Counted from the first letter of the stretch, positions 11,699-21,654 are shown. The stretch: DNA of 64,000 bases from Effrenium voratum (GCA_963377175.1 CAUJNA010003771.1:1430087-1494086); one strand, 5' to 3'. Notes: a model not told the origin generated them from the letters alone. Translations and numbers: made by a program.

Positions 11699-13107
11699 GG
11701 CCAAAAGTTGAGGCAAAAGTTTGCCAAACAGGTCCCTTGAAGGGCATGGCCGTTCTGTAACAAGTTCTACTTGTTCGAGTCATGGGAAAAAAAAACAGCA
11801 GAAACACCCCCGGCATGTTATGTGTTGTTTGTTTTGTGTTTGAGCTAAGAAGAAGCAAGTCGTGTTTTCTCATGAGCATTCCTTTTAGTTGTCTATTTAT
11901 TGGCCACTTGTCTCGTAGTTTGCCAGCCGATCGGTAACACTAATATCAGTCTTTTTCACTAGTTTCCTCTGTTTTAACTAGGTAGAACAACTAGAGAAAC
12001 GTTGTCCCCGCATGTTTGGACTCTTGATCGATTGGAAGACAACATGGCTACCAGGCAAAGAGAACATGGAACAACTGACGTATCTTGGCAGTTCCCAGCC
12101 TTACACTTTTGCCCCTGTAGCGTTTAGTGGTTGACTTTAGCAAGGGTTTGGCCTGGTCTGAAGGTCGGTAGAGCTGGCTTCGACACTTTTCACATGTTGT
12201 TTGCACGAAGTGGTTTCTACAAGGTCGTTGACGGTGTGGGCATTTCACGTCACGACTGGCATGATGAGCAAAGAGCCAGTTGAGCAGGGAGGAGATGACC
12301 AGGGAGGAGACCATGTTGGTTCAGCTTTGTGGACTGGCTATGAGCCTTCCGTGTTTGGCTTCCCCTTCGCGACGCGCAAGGGTGAAATTGCTGGCCCGAA
12401 TGTCGATATCTTGGACAACAGATCTGGTTGTCGGGCTCCAAAAATATTCCAAGGTCCTGCCAAATCCTTGGTTCTAAATGAGGTATACAGGGTTGTTACA
12501 ATGTTCTAAAGGGGCCAACCAAGGGACTTACACCAAAAGCCACCCCTACATAGTGGCCTATAGGTGGGGTACGTCCATTTGCAACATGCCCTACGTAGGG
12601 CCTTGGAGATATGAGACCCTCTTCTAACAATCACGGCAGTGAGAAGCGGACCTTTTCAAAGGAAGGCAGGCATTGACATGACCTCTGTGCAACCAGCACA
12701 TCAAGGCAAGTTAGACCTGGATACTCCTAAAAAACATTGTCCCATGTAGGGGCTCTTCATGGCTCTTCATGATGGTACCCAGCCACAAAAGCTTGGAACT
12801 CAGTGTGGGTGGTTCCGCGGATTTCTGCCGCAGATTTCCCGCAGATTTCCGCGTACTCCGCAGAAACATGGGCCAAAATGGTGGCCACTCACCCCAATGG
12901 AACTGTTGGTTCTACCAACATGTTCATGAGTGCTTAAATCTCTCTCTGCAACCTGTACATTCAGGTATAGGAATCAAACCGCCAACTACATGGGAATCGG
13001 TTTGGGGCGCTGCTCATCCTCTGTTTCGCTGTAGCCGCCCCAATTCCTAGGGTTGTAACAGGGTTCTAGCACCCGAGAGCTACCCAAAAGGAGCATACGT
13101 AAAATGA

Positions 13108-13188
13108 GCGTGTGTTTTCTGAGGGTGCCCTTTTTGGGGTGGTTTAAAGAGGAACCAAAAAGAAACCAACCATTTTGGGGGACCCCTA
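13108..13188. repeat. Dispersed repeat family L
   Basis: It reads GAGGGTGCCCTTTTTGGGG, then GGTTTAAAGAGGAACC, then AACCATTTTGGGGGACCCC. Opposite ends are complementary (GGGTGCCC..TTTTTGG with CCAAAAAG). It matches the other family L copies. Confidence 0.6.
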
Positions 13189-13637
13189 GTTTAACAACAT
13201 GTCACATAACTATGCCTGGAACCTCAAATAGGCACAAATTCTTGCTTATTGCAGTGCTTATGCTTGTTCGCTTGTTTGGGCGGAAATGCCAGAACATGCG
13301 CTGAAGCAGTTCAGCCTGTACTTGGTGCTTTGGATTGGGGATTTGGGGATGTGAACCCTTGGTAGCTGCCTCGATCTCGTCCAGCCGACACACATAAATA
13401 AACACCAACAGGCGGAAAGAACCTGGAGATAGAAGGTTTACCTGTCCGAACGTTGACGAACACTGAACTAAAATGAACCACAAGTGAGGTTCTATTCCTA
13501 GTGCACGTACATGTTTGTGTGTGTTTACTCCAGCCCACCCACAAGAGCGGATTTGCCGGGTCGGCAGGGGGCAAACCACTTCCTCTCCAAACCGGTCCAA
13601 GCCGGTCCAAGTACCACAGCTCCACTCCGGTGGCTTG

Positions 13638-13694
13638 CTTCTTTCTCTTTTTTTTTCTCTTTTTTTTTTTCGTTTTTTTTTTTTTTTTTTTTTC
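13638..13694 (+). repeat. Polypyrimidine/T tract
   Basis: About 57 bases are T with a few C and G. It could serve as an intron polypyrimidine tract, since it lies about 140 bp before the exon candidate at 13832. It creates a spurious poly-Lys open frame on the minus strand. Confidence 0.7.
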
Positions 13695-13831
13695 TCGGAA
13701 GGTGTTGATTTGAACACAGGCCCAACAGAAACAAGAACGAGCACCGGCCCTTTTGGTGCAAATGGCCACCAAGTCACCAGGTCTGGGCTTAGAGACAAGC
13801 CGACTTGCTGGATGGTTTCGGGCCTCGCCAG

Positions 13832-13910
13832 AACGCCGACTTCTACAACGACTGGTACAGCTTCTGGAACGGCGGAAAACAGCTGGTGGATAACGCTGGG
13901 GCGCCTAGAT
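13832..13910 (+). CDS. Putative exon, possibly J-protein (Zuotin/DNAJC2-like)
   Basis: After GGGCCTCGCCAG (acceptor) the frame begins NADFYNDWYSFWNGGKQLVD with mostly C or G at third positions. The DFYN-WYSF core resembles the FYxFWYxFxSWRE segment that follows the J domain in Zuotin/DNAJC2-type ribosome-associated J proteins. The following SWRE is replaced by NGGK, so the exon may end at a non-canonical donor inside AACGGCG|GAAAAC; dinoflagellate introns are known to use GA as well as GT. The family call is an inference from a short match. Confidence 0.3.
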
Positions 13911-14231
13911 TTCTGAAACGGAGCTTGACTACAATTTGCCTGGATCTGTTTTGTTTTTCTCGAAGCAGCAAGAAGTTCTCCCGCCCTCCAACTGCCCACA
14001 GCGCTTGGGGCCTTTTGCCTGATGCTGGTCTCAGACCGGCCCCCATAGCGATGCGGGGAGATTGAGCCATCCAGCATAACGATTGCACCGATTCGGGGCC
14101 GGACACCCAGAACGAGGGGAAGCCAGGATCTAGGCACCTTGCTTCAGGATATTATTTTTCCAGGTTCTTGGACATGCATTTGCAAATCAAATCAGGGTCA
14201 AGTTATCAAATGCAACCATCGCAACGTCCAG

Positions 14232-14360
14232 GTATCACACAACGTCGAGGCGCAAAGATTTCACGCGGAAGAGAAGAGTCGACTCGAGAAGCTCGAGACG
14301 TGCGACGCAATGGCGTTTTGCCTCCGGCTGCAAAAGTCTCACATGAAGAAACTGATTTGA
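14232..14360 (+). CDS. Putative exon, charged helical segment
   Basis: After AACGTCCAG the frame runs 42 codons to TGA at 14358-14360: VSHNVEAQRFHAEEKSRLEK, then LETCDAM and CLRLQKSHMKKLI. It is rich in E/K/R/L with heptad-like spacing, suggesting an alpha helix or short coiled coil. Codon use differs from the flanks. The reading could extend upstream to 14139 if the AG is not used. No family was recognised. Confidence 0.4.
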   Translation, partial: VSHNVEAQRFHAEEKSRLEKLETCDAMAFCLRLQKSHMKKLI

Positions 14361-14982
14361 GCGACGTCCAAAACCTTCCTGTGCATGTGAACCACACGTG
14401 CAAGGTGGCGTAAGCTGGTGGCGGAAGAAAACTCCACCCGCGCAAGGTGGCGTAAGCAAACATATACGACATAGCAAATGATAACGCATTTAGGACGTGG
14501 CTCACTTGCCCAAGACCAACCGACCGGATCTGACCTCTGGGTTTCCCTGAGTTGTTCCATTTTTAGACAAGGTTCCAAAAGGTGAAATTTCTATTTCTGG
14601 GTCCTTTGCGCAACTGAACCAAGGACACATGATCTTGGCTAGAGTGTCCCCCACCGCTTGTATTGCCCGTTTCGGGGCCCTGTTTTCCAGCCCGCCGGTT
14701 GTTGTTACCTTTTGATGGCCGGGGGTGAAAAAAAACAAACAGGTAGTTTTTGTTTGTATGTTTTTTGGGGTACACTTTCCGGATGGTGTTTCAGACAAAC
14801 CAAGAAACAACCATCCATTTTCAGGGTATTTGAGACAAACCCAGGTGGGTCACCACAACCAAGTCTCCTTGCCTTGCAGGCGCTGCGAATGAGAAATGGA
14901 ATGGCCCTAAACCATCCAACTGGTAGCTTCCTTTCAGGGGACCAACGCCTGGGCTCATTCAACCACATTCCCGACCGCGCAG
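14361..14982. other. Probable intronic/intergenic stretch
   Basis: A family H copy lies at 14570-14625, with the TTTCTGGGTCCTTT core. Otherwise nothing is recognisable. Confidence 0.4.
14570..14625 (+). repeat. Dispersed repeat family H
   Basis: GGTTCCAAAAGGTGAAA is followed by CTATTTCTGGGTCCTT. Similar segments occur at 26448-26512 and 48930-48981. Confidence 0.45.
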
Positions 14983-15120
14983 CAAGAAACCGGTCGCAGC
15001 CAAAAACCTTCGCCCGGCGCGGCGCCGAAGCCCGGCTTCGAGGACGGCGCCGGGTCTACGGCGAGCACGGCGCTGCCGCTGAAGGCGCGTGGGGCGAAGC
15101 ATCCCCAGCCCTGGAGCCAA
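14983..15120 (+). CDS. Putative exon, Pro/Ala-rich linker
   Basis: The acceptor-like CCGACCGCGCAG is followed by 46 complete codons before GTTGATG, a possible donor. The frame reads QETGRSQKPSPGAAPKPGFE, then DGAGSTASTAALPLKARGAK and HPQPWSQ. G+C is much higher than in the flanks. It looks like a flexible linker between domains. A second frame is also open, so frame choice rests on third-position G+C. The dispersed repeat I starts directly at the donor. Confidence 0.4.
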
Positions 15121-15237
15121 GTTGATGACATGCTTGTTGTTGGGAAACATGTTACATTTTTTGGCTTGCTGCGGTTTAGTGGTTGAAATCCAAGCACTTA
15201 ACTGCTGTTTTTTTTTTGAATTTTTGCTCCCCTTCCA
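15121..15237 (+). repeat. Dispersed repeat family I, abutting an exon
   Basis: Shared blocks with 62648-62766 are TTGTTGGGAA, TTACATTTTT, GGTTTAGTGG and GCTCCCCTTCCAACGT. In both places the repeat lies next to a coding-looking island, here starting at the splice-donor-like GT. This is the arrangement expected of an intron-generating (introner-like) element, which is an inference. Confidence 0.55.
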
Positions 15238-15416
15238 ACGTAAAAAAAAACGGGGTTCAATTAGGGAGTTTCCCCCCCCCCCCCAGGTGGCCTTTCTTGG
15301 TGGGTCCATGATCGAAAGACAGGGAATCAAACGCAAGCCGCCCTTGAACTAGGGGCGAAGGATTCGGTACCTCAGGTGGGTGTGGCGAAAAACCATGGTG
15401 AGATAACCCACAAAAG

Positions 15417-15475
15417 CGATGGTTACAAGTCTCCGTTCAGTGGATTACGACCAGGCTTACTAGCCACTTATGAAG
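15417..15475 (-). repeat. Dispersed repeat family J (SINE-like)
   Basis: Read on the minus strand it contains GGCTAGTAAGCCTGG and ATCCACTGAACGGA, shared with 26088-26148. The start of the unit resembles a tRNA A-box region, as in GGTCTAGTGGTTAG of the second copy. No B box was found, so the SINE assignment is weak. Confidence 0.4.
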
Positions 15476-15570
15476 TACTCGGCCCCTTTAAGGGGGGCTC
15501 AGAATCAGAAAATTTGGTCCCCCAATCTTGAGGAACAGCGTCCTCGGATGTTCAAAGGGCGTGCGTCGGA

Positions 15571-15635
15571 ACGGTTGGTTTCCATCTGGTTCCCCTTTAA
15601 AATCTTCCAAAAAGGGTACCCCCAAAAGACACACC
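15571..15635. repeat. Dispersed repeat family L
   Basis: It has the core GGTTCCCCTTTAAAAT followed by AAAAAGGGTACCCCC and AAAGACACACCC. It matches the copies at 10.26, 29.11 and 30.12 kb. Confidence 0.55.
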
Positions 15636-16276
15636 CTGGTTTGCCGCCTGTTGCACTGTTCCACCAGCCTGGAAAAGGTTCCGGAGCAGAAGCAGACACC
15701 GACATACTGAGAAGATAGAGCTGAGAGACAAAGTGGCCTTGATGCTAGACCAGCAGGCAGGTTCACGTGCCCTCCGCAAAGTACTTGTTTGTGAGCATAG
15801 TCCCTTGCATTTTGTGATCCCGAAACGCGGGTTCCCCCAACGGAGATTCCTGTTAAACCGCTGGCGGAGCTTCCGTGTTTGTTGACAAGCGTGCAATGTG
15901 CCGGATTAAAGGAATAGGGGGTGTTGAAGGATGTCCTCTCAAATCGAACTTTGTGAATCAATCAGGGCTATGTTCATCCTACTGTGGATGGACGAAATCC
16001 TGCTCCACCTAAGAAACCCTAGAATGATTCAATGATGCATCGCCTGTAAAACACCAACAACACCTGGCTGCCATGGAAACCCCAAGCGGTGCGAAATGGG
16101 TGTGGCTCAAAATTAAAGAGCTAGGGCAAACCGCTGGTTTTAGTCTTTGGTTTCATCTACCAAGGTGTCAAATTTTGGGTTTCCATTCTTTGAGCCACAG
16201 CCAATGGATTTCGCGGTGCCATTAGTAAGTTCAGATCTTCAGATACGATGGTGGCGCGTTTTTTTCTCACCCGCAG
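15636..16276. other. Probable intron with a family A MITE
   Basis: Apart from the element at 16101-16199, only a short TGTGGATGGAC motif near 15982 is notable; it recurs at 28.47 and 53.94 kb. Confidence 0.4.
16101..16199. mobile_element. MITE-like element, family A
   Basis: TGTGGCTCAAA at 16101-16111 and TTTGAGCCACA at 16189-16199 form an 11-bp perfect inverted repeat. The sequence AATGG is present just outside both ends, matching the target found around the copy at 8009. There is no coding capacity. Confidence 0.75.
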
Positions 16277-16366
16277 ATGCCGCTCTGCCCTGGGCGGCAC
16301 AGCATGGTGGCCTATTTTGGCGCCAAGGCGCGGCCGGGGGTATTGTCAAGAAAGACATCCAATTTG
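16277..16366 (+). CDS. Putative internal exon
   Basis: The polypyrimidine run and acceptor TTTTTTCTCACCCGCAG precede it and GTGAAT follows it. The frame (two leading bases, 29 codons, one trailing base) reads AALPWAAQHGGLFWRQGAAG and then GIVKKDIQF. It sits 80 bp before another well-bounded exon at 16447. The phases do not join without a stop if both donor and acceptor are as proposed, so a different donor (for example a GA within GTCAAGAAAG) may be used. Function unknown. Confidence 0.45.
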
Positions 16367-16446
16367 GTGAATATTTTTTTTTTTTTTTGTCTTGTGGGTG
16401 TTAATAGGAATCTATCACTACTGGAACTATGAATGGATTTTTGCAG

Positions 16447-16495
16447 CGGACTTGAGCAAATGGAGGAAGACATAACTATGACATATCCGTATCAG
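16447..16495 (+). CDS. Putative micro-exon
   Basis: The acceptor GGATTTTTGCAG precedes and the near-consensus donor CAG|GTAAGC follows. In the best frame it reads GLEQMEEDITMTYPYQ. Acidic and 49 bp long, it would be an internal exon in a long gene. Function unknown. Confidence 0.45.
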
Positions 16496-16711
16496 GTAAG
16501 CTTAGTTCGGCGTCCCTGTTGATCTCCCGGGCTTTCAACAACTGGGCACGGGGTTCCATATGTTTTCGTTCATCCGCTTTCCCAAGGTTTGGGAATATGA
16601 TGGTGGTTGCTCTTTGCAGAACGGTAGGTGTAATAGAATTGGGAATCAATCCTTTCCGTGGCCGCGAACGGTTGCGCTCGCTAAATCGGTCTTCCCGACA
16701 AGTGACTAATG

Positions 16712-16772
16712 TTGACCGTGGATGAACAAACCCGTCCTATTGTTGACGGTGGATGAACACACCCGTCCTATT
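16712..16772 (+). repeat. Two-copy tandem repeat, ~31-bp unit
   Basis: GTTGACSGTGGATGAACAMA followed by CCCGTCCTATT occurs twice in a row with two base differences. Confidence 0.65.
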
Positions 16773-17440
16773 AGGGGGGGCGTTCAGTGATGAACCCTCA
16801 GTACAGGCAGACATCCCGCCCAATCAAAATCAACCAGGGGTTTATTGATCCTCGGTTTCCATGCCAATCCAGGAACGAGTAGAATGTTATGGGTCGGCAA
16901 AAGCCAACGTTAAACCCGAGGCTATGTACACTTCCCATGGAATCCGCCAACCCAGCGGATTCCCATAAGATGGTTGATGTTAAAGGAAACCTCCAAGCAA
17001 AAACGAACAAATCCCTGGCGTGTTCAAAAGCACCTGCTGGTTTGCAATAGTTTGCAGCTATCCATGAAATTCAAATGTGTTTCGAGAAGGATCCCTGAAG
17101 TCAAGCGCCACACACGCAACACTTTCCTCTTCAGAAGAGAATGCCAAGTTTAGAATGCCGCATGCCAAGATCACACAAGAGCATACTGTGTGTAAATATG
17201 TTTTTTTTCTTCAAGGGTCCTTCCCACTTCTCCGGTTTCCTATCAATTTGGCACGGGTTTATTGCCTGAGTGCCCAGTCGCTCACCCCCCCCCCACACAC
17301 AAAATGAAGAAGGCACGTATGGCATAGGGTTGATCGGCCGGGTGCGTTGCCCAGGATCCCCCAGTCCTGCCTGGCCCTCGATGGAACTTGGGGATGGCAG
17401 GGGCCTTCGGGCCACGTGGGTCGATCTTCGGGGGCTGAAA

Positions 17441-17520
17441 ACTGGGTGGCCAGCCATGGGATTCCTTCGGCTCTTAGCCTTTTAGGCCTTTAGGCTTTTA
17501 GGCTTTGGTGGATTTTGGTG
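17441..17520 (+). repeat. Dispersed repeat family E, partial
   Basis: GGTGGCCAGCCATGGGATTCC is followed by multiple CTTTTAGG units. The left end matches the GGTGGCTCCCAGCCAT start of the copies at 35.7, 38.5 and 42.0 kb. Confidence 0.45.
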
Positions 17521-17784
17521 GTACTTTCCCCTACTTCCCACTGGAAATCACTGGAAGTTGAGAGCTGTTAGGGGAACTGAGGGCAGAAAACCGAGTCGGG
17601 TAGATGAGGCTTAGGGCAAATCCCCTTGCCATGGCTGCAGAATTCCAGCATTTTAATTCCGTACACATGGTTCTGGGTAGGACGCGTTAGTGCCAGGTTT
17701 TGATTATGATGGTTTAATGGTTGAGTGTCCTTTGTTGCCTGCGCCTCTTTTGGTGGTTGAAAACAACCCAAATGGACAGTACCC

Positions 17785-18772
17785 GTGTGTAGACGTTGAT
17801 AACGTGTGGCAGCCCCCAAGCGAACTGCACACGGAAGTGGGCCAGCCGAAGCTGACCCACCCACCCAAACAAGGGCACGTAAGCCTCAAGTAAGACATCG
17901 AGATTGCCCAGCGACCACCAAACAAGGGGGAAGAAAACAACCACCACCCCGAAGGTCAAATCGCCGCAGCTACTCATGGAGAAGGGCCCTGAGACGCTCG
18001 CCAAATGGCCTTCTGAGCATAGACCAACCAACCATGCATAGCGAACATGTCCGCATCTTGCCCGTCGATCACCCACCCAAAGCGAGGCGAAAGGAACTCG
18101 CCGGGCCGGGGAGGGATGTGTCCACAGGTCTACGGGGGCATGTCCGCACAATGTGATCGAACGTGCCAAGTCACAACATCCCTGCCAAACACATTCCCGC
18201 GAAGGCCGATCAGGACGGCGCCACCAAGCGCAGAGGGCGAGAAGGTAGCGCTAGTGCACACGGCGCGGGTCTCCAGACCAGATGCCGCAAACTGTCGAGC
18301 CCGATCCCAATTGATGCGAACAAAGTAGCCACGCTAAAAACAGCGTCCCGGGCAGCATGTCGCCGAGCGCCAACCTCACGCTGGCGATTCAGATCCAAGG
18401 TGCGTGCGCTCAAGGCGTGCCGCCAGCTCCAAGGTCCAAGCTCAAGAATGACATATCAACCAACCAGACAAGGCCTTCCCAGGCGAACCAGCCTGCGTGT
18501 TCCAAGGGCCGGCGGCAACTAAGCTGAGTCAACACCCCAACAAAGCCGAGTCAACAGCAAGCTGGGTGGAAACCAATACATCCAGAAGCATACCGCCGAA
18601 GGCGCCCGCCACGGGGACGCCGAGCGAATGCCGCGAAACCGTCGTGCTCAGCACGCCACAAGCTCGGAGGCTGCTGTGCAGCGGAGGGGATCACGCGATC
18701 CGCCCGTAAGCGACAAGCGAAACACGAACATGCGACAAGCTTTCAAGTAGCGTTCAAAAGGCAACCGCACGC
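17785..18772. mobile_element. Possible ~1-kb insertion bounded by 13-bp direct repeats
   Basis: ATGGACAGTACCC occurs at 17772-17784 and again at 18773-18785, as a target-site duplication would. The enclosed ~988 bp is clearly richer in G+C (and A+C on the + strand) than its surroundings and contains none of the dispersed repeats found elsewhere. Several frames stay open for 100-150 codons on both strands (for example 17806-18156 plus and 17714-18169 minus), which reflects composition; none was recognised. The ends show no convincing inverted repeat and no poly-A, so the element class is unknown. A captured gene fragment or retroposed copy is possible. Confidence 0.45.
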
Positions 18773-18785
18773 ATGGACAGTACCC

Positions 18786-19200
18786 AGAAAATAGGGTTTA
18801 TCGATATATCCCATAGTGTGAATTCCACGAAATTCCTACACAGGGCTTACTGTTGCTTTTGGCGAAGACCACTCGAGAAGTGAGTCCAGGCTGAACGCCC
18901 TATTGTTTATTGCGAAGGGAAACCTAAGCGGAAACCTTTCATAGGGAGTTCCCCTATCCTATCTTGCGAACCCGTATGCTGCGCCTCAGTCGCAGGGGTG
19001 TTCATTTGAAAATCAAGCAACAAAAGTAAGGGTGGTGTTTTGTCCTGAGGAGGTAAATAGGCTTTTGTCCATTGGGGCCTGCTGGGCAGTTTGAAAACTT
19101 AAAGTCGTCTGTGTTTTTTCCTTGTGGCTGTTTACTTTATGCAAGTTGCCAGTCTATGTGTTTGCTCCGGGTTTGGCCCAGACGGGGTGAACAACATTCA
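18786..19200. other. Stretch with nothing recognised
   Basis: No repeats with clear relatives, hairpins or coding-like islands are visible. Confidence 0.4.
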
Positions 19201-19344
19201 GCTTCCGGGCAATGCGAGATAGATTATGTTGCAGACACTTCTAGATGGCTTGGAACTTTGAAACAGTCAAAGCAAGTGAAGAACGGCGCGGAGGTCCAGA
19301 AACTAACCGAAGCAAAAGTCCTGGTAACCGTCCTTGTCACGTGA
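19201..19344 (+). CDS. Possible exon, unknown
   Basis: The frame reads SGQCEIDYVADTSRWLGTLK then QSKQVKNGAEVQKLTEAKVL and ends with a TGA at 19342-19344. The composition is protein-like and soluble. There is no clear acceptor; the frame extends upstream through less convincing sequence to 19072. Confidence 0.25.
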   Translation, partial: ASGQCEIDYVADTSRWLGTLKQSKQVKNGAEVQKLTEAKVLVTVLVT

Positions 19345-19555
19345 CCGGCTTCCCTTTAGCTCTCCCGGTCACAAAATTTACCCTCGCCATCTCCCACTAG
19401 TTTCCTCACCTCCTTGCTTCTCTACTATATGGTTATGTGTCCAGGCTAGGGCAATCAGAAGCCGTGGTCCTTACCACCAAGTTCAGGCCGACTCTACAGC
19501 AAAATGCTGTCGATGTACTGAACTATGCACCAGTTGGGATGACTTGGAGAAATGA

Positions 19556-19590
19556 ACCACCAACCACCAACCACCAACCACCAACCACCC
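19556..19590 (+). repeat. Heptanucleotide repeat (ACCACCA)n
   Basis: Four to five ACCACCA units are consecutive. Confidence 0.75.
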
Positions 19591-19774
19591 ATTCTTGTTG
19601 GTCAGAGCATGGTAACCTTCAATTCCCTGGCTCTTAGTCAGAGCTGAGCTGACAGCCGAGGTGCGACGTCTGCGGCACAAGGCAGAGGCCTTATAGAAGG
19701 CCATTGCCGGGGGGGGGGGTTTGGAATCGCATCGGTTCAATGTTTGGATAGCAACTGAGTATTGCACCAAAGTG

Positions 19775-19910
19775 GTTTTGCCTATGGCGAGCTCACCAAC
19801 CTGGCCAAAGACCTGGTCAGGCCTCGCTTCAAGTCGGACATGGCCAAAGACCTGGTAGGCAAACATGGGTTGAACCGCGCCGCAGTCGCCAAAACCAGTT
19901 GGGATCATAG
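19775..19910 (+). CDS. Possible exon with an internal duplication
   Basis: The frame encodes YGELTNLAKDLVRPRFKSDM followed by AKDLVGKHGLNRAAVAKTSW. The LAKDLV/MAKDLV pair and its DNA (GGCCAAAGACCTGGT twice) indicate a local duplication. An ATG-like start lies at 19762 and the frame closes at 20061. The minus strand is also open for 163 codons, so support is modest. Confidence 0.25.
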
Positions 19911-19937
19911 GCGTCCTTTTTGGTTGTTTTGGTGTAA

Positions 19938-19993
19938 AAATAGGTGGCCCTGGTTTACCTGGTGGTTTAATCATCTACCAGGGCCATCTATTT
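19938..19993. other. Imperfect hairpin
   Basis: AAATAGGTGGCCCTGGT (19938-19954) pairs with ACCAGGGCCATCTATTT (19977-19993) with one mismatch around a 22-nt loop. It may be a small MITE or the core of one. Confidence 0.5.
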
Positions 19994-20294
19994 CCCCTAA
20001 AAGGGGACCTATGGTTGGGATGCTTCAAGAAGAGCCACTGGTTTGGAGCAGAGCCGATTGATCGAGGGACGCCTGGCCCACGGAGTTGTTGTGACTGGGA
20101 ACTGGTGGCCTGTGTCGAGCTCGAGCCAAGTGGGCTAAGTCAGCCAGTCACAATTATTTTAATACAGCTAACTTCGAACTACCTTGTTTTCTGCTAGCAA
20201 CTGTCATCCACATCGGGCCAACCACACTTTTTAAAATTTTGGAAGTTGAAGGTTCGCCCTGGATGGTTTGATCCTGTGGGTTCCTTTCCGCGAG

Positions 20295-20424
20295 GCTTTG
20301 GGGTTGCCGCGAGTGCAACTACGACGTGGGCCTTTGCTGCGCGGACAAGTTCTCGGACCGAAAGCTCCCCGGAGTTTGGGCCGGCGACAGACTTTGGCGG
20401 AACCCCAACATGGAACACTGGTAA
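20295..20424 (+). CDS. Putative Cys-rich exon, paralogous to the exon at 10.6 kb
   Basis: After TTTCCGCGAG the frame reads LWGCRECNYDVGLCCADKFS, DRKLPGVWAGDRLWRNPNME and HW, then TAA. The GCxECxYxV..C core, KF and RK positions match the exon at 10638. Third positions are mostly C or G. The pattern suggests a small zinc-binding segment of ZZ/C1 type, but with fewer ligands than a complete domain. The in-frame stop may lie in an intron if a donor such as CTG|GTAAAT at 20420 is used. Confidence 0.45.
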
Positions 20425-20874
20425 ATTGGAAAAACTGGGCGAAGAATCCGGTCTTTAGTCTAATTTTGACTTATACCCAGAGGGTGATCTGGGCGAGCCG
20501 ACGCTTTTTCCTTTGGTTGCAAAAGGGATCGCCTTTTGGGGTAGGTTTCTGATTGGGATTCGGGATTCGGATTGGGCAACACTCTGTTAACAGCCCAGAT
20601 AAAAGCCCATTTGTGGGATGCTTCAATTGTCGAGTTCCCCACATGTGTCAGCTATGACAGTGCTGGTGGCTTGCAATTCATTTTCTTGGTTAATAATGTG
20701 CAGTGTGTCGGAGTTTCTTGGTTTTTCGGTCAACAATATATGCTTTGTGGATTCCCTTCGCCTGTCTGAAACGGAGTGGTTTCCCATTTTCCTTGACCCC
20801 AGGCTAAAACGGAGCTTTCACGCGCCAGTTTCAAATGCTGGTCACCTGTTTCCGAAAGCCGGGATTTGCGACAG
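20425..20874. other. Probable intron
   Basis: No repeats or coding islands are identified. The sequence is T- and G-rich, with possible branch/polypyrimidine stretches. Confidence 0.35.
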
Positions 20875-21038
20875 AAGAGGAGTTGGAGGAGGCGGCGGGG
20901 GTTCCGTGCGACCAATGCACACAGTCGTTCCCGACCACGCCAACGCTGGACTCGCACAAGAGGTGGAAGCACGGCGCTCGTGCAACCTGGACTATGGCCG
21001 GCCTACATGGCCTGCATGGCCTGCCTGTTTACTTTTAG
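20875..21038 (+). CDS. Putative exon with one C2H2 zinc finger
   Basis: The frame begins EELEEAAGVPCDQCTQSFPT and continues TPTLDSHKRWKHGARATW. It contains a standard C-x2-C-x12-H-x4-H finger with the hydrophobic L before the first His. The acceptor GGATTTGCGACAG precedes it. The 3' end is uncertain: after about 20985 the peptide becomes repetitive (GLHGLHGL), so a donor may lie in that region. The likely role is nucleic-acid binding, but a lone finger does not define the protein. Confidence 0.5.
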
Positions 21039-21295
21039 CATGGGCACAGTTGCACTGATGTACAGCTCAAGTGACAATTCGCTTCTCACCAGACATCGGG
21101 GTCATTGGGTCATTGGAGTTTGGGGGGTACCAGAAAAGCCAAACAGCCTCCCTGAGTCCGCTGGAAGCTGGCGGGGTTTGGTCTTGAAAGGGCCTCCCTT
21201 CTTGCTTGAGGACACCTCCTCTTGAGCAAAAAAGACACCAGGATTGGGCGTTGCATTAGAGCAAAGCCATATGGGTTTGCCTTGTTCTGAGTTGG

Positions 21296-21352
21296 CACCC
21301 CCCAAAAGGGGGGTTGGTTCAGAGGGAAACCAAAAGGAACCCTGTTTGGGAG
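21296..21352. repeat. Dispersed repeat family L
   Basis: It reads CACCCCCCAAAAGG, GGGGTTGGTTCAGAGGGAAACC and AAAAGGAACCC. It aligns with the copy at 13108. Confidence 0.55.
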
Positions 21353-21380
21353 TCCCAGACTTTGAGACTCAGCCATATTT

Positions 21381-21487
21381 TCCAGTCGTCCCCTTGGCTT
21401 TTTGGTGTTTTAGTGTTTAGGGGCATGTCCTTCCATTTAACCCACTAAAAGTTAAACTTTTAGCGGCGGATCTAAGGACAGCCCAGT
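21381..21487 (+). repeat. Dispersed repeat family E
   Basis: The order TTTTTGGTGTTTTAGTGTTTAG, then AACCCACTAAAAGTTAAAC, then CTTTTAGCGG..GATCTAAGGACAGCCC matches copies at 35.73, 38.54 and 42.03 kb. The left and centre are partly complementary (TTTAGTG with CACTAAA). Confidence 0.65.
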
Positions 21488-21654
21488 TGCCTTTTTGGTG
21501 CCTCCGCAGGATGTTGCGTGGCTGCAGTCCTGGTGGTCATTCCACCGAGAGGGGGAGGTCGACGAGGAGTTTGAGACAGAGGACAGGTGAACAGTTTCGT
21601 CGGAGTGACAAACCCCCGCAAGACCGGTGTGTGCGTGCTTGTTTTGTTTGATTG

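Larger units (their letters stand above)
10858..13831. other. Gene-poor stretch
   Basis: It holds a minisatellite (11634-11698), a family L copy (13108-13188) and a long T tract (13638-13694). A minus-strand frame of 311 codons (13202-14137) is long mainly because the T tract reads as poly-Lys on that strand; it is not accepted as a gene. Confidence 0.45.
16496..17771. other. Probable intronic stretch
   Basis: It contains a 31-bp tandem duplication (16712-16772) and a family E copy (17441-17520). Nothing else is supported. Confidence 0.4.
21039..21640. other. Repeat-bearing non-coding stretch
   Basis: It holds family L (21296-21352) and family E (21381-21487). No coding island is seen. Confidence 0.45.

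Noticed and set aside
13202..14137. 311-codon minus-strand frame
   Set aside because: It runs through a T tract that reads as poly-Lys, overlaps better coding candidates on the + strand and has no recognisable motif.
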